Of a stretch of DNA of 64,000 nt, positions 62,132 through 64,000 are shown one piece after another. The notes under the pieces are model-generated. The model made no database searches, was not told the DNA's origin, and saw only the letters and a program-made list of their open reading frames with translations. Within the stretch, counting starts at the first letter, position 1; every line of letters begins with the position of its first letter. Source of the stretch: Pedobacter sp. (GTDB lineage Bacteria > Bacteroidota > Bacteroidia > Sphingobacteriales > Sphingobacteriaceae); contig JAVHXV010000002.1 in the NCBI GenBank assembly GCA_031119475.1, positions 481,233 through 545,232 on the forward strand. The letters run 5' to 3'. Made by a program: the position numbers and the translations under genes.

Positions 62132-62165
62132 AAGGGCCGATACTTCTAGTGAAATATCGACCCTT
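62132..62165 (-). terminator. Terminator of the beta-helix lipoprotein gene
   Basis: AAGGGCCGATA (62132-62142) and TATCGACCCTT (62155-62165) form an 11-bp stem with one mismatch and a 12-base loop. Read on the minus strand it is followed by TTTACTTTTT, a T-rich tail. It lies about 74 bases beyond the stop of the minus-strand gene. Confidence 0.65.
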
Positions 62166-62238
62166 ACCATCTAAATTAACGCTCTCGTATATATGAACAA
62201 AGAGTAGGTATAAAAGGTTTTAAAAAAAGTTAATTTTT

Positions 62239-63624
62239 TTAATTATTCTCGTAACACCCTAATTCTGAGGGAAATAATCTTGATTTATTTGCTAAGTCAC
62301 GGTTCAGGTAGGAACTGAAATATAAATCTCCAGTTAAATTTGCTCCTTTGTTCAGGACCGGACTTGAAGGGCCTAACCGGAAATCGGCCTTTTCTATACT
62401 GATAAATAGTGGCGCTTGGTTAAGGATATTCCCATTGCTGTTATAGCTAGTGTTTGTGGTAGTCAGCAGGTTGTTTTTAATATCGGATGTAATAATCGAG
62501 GTAGCTGTTTTCTTGTCTATACTGAATTCGTCTTTGAGCGTGCCCCAGATAATGTTGTTCACAACTGTTATGCTCAGGTTGGCCGATTGTGAGGTGCTGA
62601 TGTAGTCTGAAAGATAGATAATGGGCGTTTTTCGGGCAAAGTTTGGATTATATCCAACAAAGGTATTTTGTTTAAGGTTGTAGCTTCCTCCACCAGCACC
62701 ATATAACAAGTACTGGCCACAATTATAGAACAGGTTGTTAAAAGCAGTAAACGCTGCCTGATAGCCTAAAAAGCCTACCACCTCCATGTTTTTGACGATA
62801 CTATTGGTCAACAGAACTTTAGGAGCCCCGTTTGTCCCTAAGGAATCGACCGTAATGCCCGTTACTCCATTTTTGATGATGGTATAATGGAGCTGGGAAT
62901 CCGTACTTTCAGGGTAAAAGTGAAGTCCGTTCCATTGGCCAGACTGATCCCGGTAAAGCTTTTCAAGGCGGTCTCCGGCAAATAAGATGCTGTCTGTCCT
63001 TGTACCAATCGCATTTAGCGTCCCTTTGATGCTCATGGAAGCATTGCCATGGAAAAGGACTTTTGTGCCCGGTTCGATCGTAAGCGTTGCGTTTTTCGCT
63101 ATGGTTACTGATTTATAGATCAGATAAGGAAGTTTACTGTTCCAGGTCGTGTTGCTGGCAATGGTAGCCCCGTTCACAAAATTTGCGTTCTGACCAAATG
63201 CCACCAAAGGTATGCGCTCTTTTTTGCCATTAAAATAAAGCAGAATCGAATCTTCTACAATAAAAGGCAGGTGCTGCACAGTGGGATTAATCTGTACTTT
63301 AACGAAAATGTTCAGGGAGTCCTTTCCATTTAACTTTAAGTTATTCGCTTCGGCTGCGGCAAGTCCATTAATGTTTAAGCTAAAAGGAGAATTGACTCCT
63401 CCGCTCAATTTAATATTATCGATATGGATTGCTTTGCCATTTGGATTATAGATTTTTAGTCTTCGGCTACTAGAGCCTATGGAGGTGAACACGGTGTCGA
63501 ACAAAACACTATCGCTTGAAAAACTCAGCTTGGCCGCGGGATCAAAAGTCAATTCCTCATCTTTGTTGCAGGCGGCAAAAAGTGTGCTGATAAAAATCGC
63601 GAAAAGTAAAAGTTTAATCTTCAT
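62239..63624 (-). CDS. Surface-exposed lipoprotein with possible right-handed beta-helix
   Basis: This 461-aa lipoprotein has a signal peptide and a lipobox (LFAAC, Cys19). The residues after it are NKDEE, like the acidic lipoprotein export signal of Bacteroidota surface lipoproteins. The N-terminal 150 residues are an Ig-like domain (SSRRLKIYNPNGKAIHIDNIKL). The rest repeats short strands with Asn and Gly, such as TLTIEPGTKVLFHGNASMSIKGTLNAIGT (in pieces) and VNNIIWGTL, typical of parallel beta-helix proteins. A carbohydrate-binding or adhesin role is likely but not shown. It follows ComF with a two-base gap on the same strand. Confidence 0.8.
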   Translation of the reverse strand: MKIKLLLFAIFISTLFAACNKDEELTFDPAAKLSFSSDSVLFDTVFTSIGSSSRRLKIYNPNGKAIHIDNIKLSGGVNSPFSLNINGLAAAEANNLKLNGKDSLNIFVKVQINPTVQHLPFIVEDSILLYFNGKKERIPLVAFGQNANFVNGATIASNTTWNSKLPYLIYKSVTIAKNATLTIEPGTKVLFHGNASMSIKGTLNAIGTRTDSILFAGDRLEKLYRDQSGQWNGLHFYPESTDSQLHYTIIKNGVTGITVDSLGTNGAPKVLLTNSIVKNMEVVGFLGYQAAFTAFNNLFYNCGQYLLYGAGGGSYNLKQNTFVGYNPNFARKTPIIYLSDYISTSQSANLSITVVNNIIWGTLKDEFSIDKKTATSIITSDIKNNLLTTTNTSYNSNGNILNQAPLFISIEKADFRLGPSSPVLNKGANLTGDLYFSSYLNRDLANKSRLFPSELGCYENN

Positions 63625-63626
63625 GC

Positions 63627-64000
63627 CTATTCTGCAAAAGCAACCGCCGCAATGCTTAATTTTTTAATCGGTGAATTTAACAGAACCTGACCACAGGCCT
63701 CAAGTGTTGCTCCCGTGGTGACCACGTCGTCAACCAGCAATATGTGTAGATCTTGCATCTGCTCAGCTTTTGATAGGCTGAAAATATCCCGCATGTTTTC
63801 ATAACGATAATAACGTGATTTTTTTGTTTGTGTTGCCGATGCCTTCAATCGTCGCAGATGAAGCGTGCTAAAGGGAATATTCATTTCTTCGGCCATGCCT
63901 TTGGCAATGTACTCACTTTGATTATAGCCACGTAGTTTCTGCTTTTTGGGATGTAACGGCACTGGGATAATCAGATCCACATCCTGATATTGCTCACTCT
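63627..64000 (-). CDS. ComF family phosphoribosyltransferase-like protein (5' end outside the window)
   Basis: The C-terminal part of a ComF/GntX-type protein is present. The remaining frame reads YQDVDLIIPVPLHPKKQKLRGYNQSEYIAKGM near the window edge (in pieces), then LHILLVDDVVTTGATLEACGQVL, the PRPP-binding motif of type I phosphoribosyltransferases. It is open at the edge of the window, so the N-terminal zinc-finger half is not seen. ComF proteins are linked to DNA uptake in competent bacteria; the role in this phylum is unclear. Confidence 0.88.
   Translation of the reverse strand, partial: SEQYQDVDLIIPVPLHPKKQKLRGYNQSEYIAKGMAEEMNIPFSTLHLRRLKASATQTKKSRYYRYENMRDIFSLSKAEQMQDLHILLVDDVVTTGATLEACGQVLLNSPIKKLSIAAVAFAE

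Overview
The window is a chromosomal segment of a Bacteroidota bacterium, most likely a Sphingobacteriaceae member (Pedobacter-like). The placement is my inference. It rests on several families largely confined to Bacteroidota (DUF2480, DUF3108, DUF3109, DUF4834 and DUF6427 types), on TAnnTTTG-type -7 promoter elements, on an orphan SusC-type plug domain, and on a lipoprotein with an acidic Bacteroidota-style export signal. I saw no rRNA, tRNA, insertion sequence, phage gene or CRISPR array.

Region 1 (1-17.3 kb) is housekeeping and envelope maintenance. It holds uvrB, a YwbE-type gene, a secreted plug-domain protein, a DUF4834 membrane peptide, a YfhO-type membrane protein, a metallophosphoesterase/glycosyltransferase pair, and a DUF6427 membrane protein. 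These are followed by coaX, an outer-membrane barrel, lptC, a PpiD/SurA-type foldase, and DUF2480, DUF3108 and DUF3109 genes. The intergenic spaces here are unusual: many are made of short reiterated words arranged as two mutually complementary arms, and one holds an 84-bp tandem repeat.

Region 2 (17.4-54.8 kb) is a large surface-polysaccharide locus, read almost entirely on the plus strand. It begins with rmlBCDA (dTDP-L-rhamnose), a WbpO/TviB-type UDP-sugar dehydrogenase and gmd. Export genes follow: a Wza-like SLBB protein and a Wzz-like chain-length protein without a kinase domain. Next is a tightly overlapping cassette (27.3-35.7 kb) that looks like a non-canonical nonulosonic (sialic-acid-like) sugar pathway. 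It contains a NeuB-type synthase, a GNAT, a TIM-barrel isomerase, a CBS-DegT aminotransferase fusion, a Gfo/Idh oxidoreductase, an SpsF-type cytidylyltransferase, a class III aminotransferase, a methyltransferase and a PtmA-like SDR. A protein carrying motifs of bacterial sialyltransferases and a Wzx flippase come directly after. Then come a cupin, two methyltransferases, a perosamine-synthase-like aminotransferase, four glycosyltransferases, an EpsG-type polymerase, and a WbpV/WbpL/WbpM-like module that probably makes and loads the first sugar. A Wzi/RemB-like outer-membrane protein and an OatA-like acyltransferase close the locus.

Region 3 (54.8-64 kb) returns to general functions. It contains fcl (GDP-L-fucose synthase) downstream of dxs on the minus strand, and glyA followed by a hybrid sensor kinase on the plus strand. 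A surface lipoprotein with a possible beta-helix and a ComF gene cut by the window edge lie on the minus strand.

Together the sugar genes predict a Wzx/Wzy-assembled heteropolymer. It is initiated on undecaprenyl phosphate with a UDP-4-keto-6-deoxy-HexNAc-derived sugar. It may contain L-rhamnose, a hexosaminuronic acid, 6-deoxy sugars from GDP-4-keto-6-deoxymannose (fucose and/or perosamine), and an unusual CMP-activated acidic sugar.
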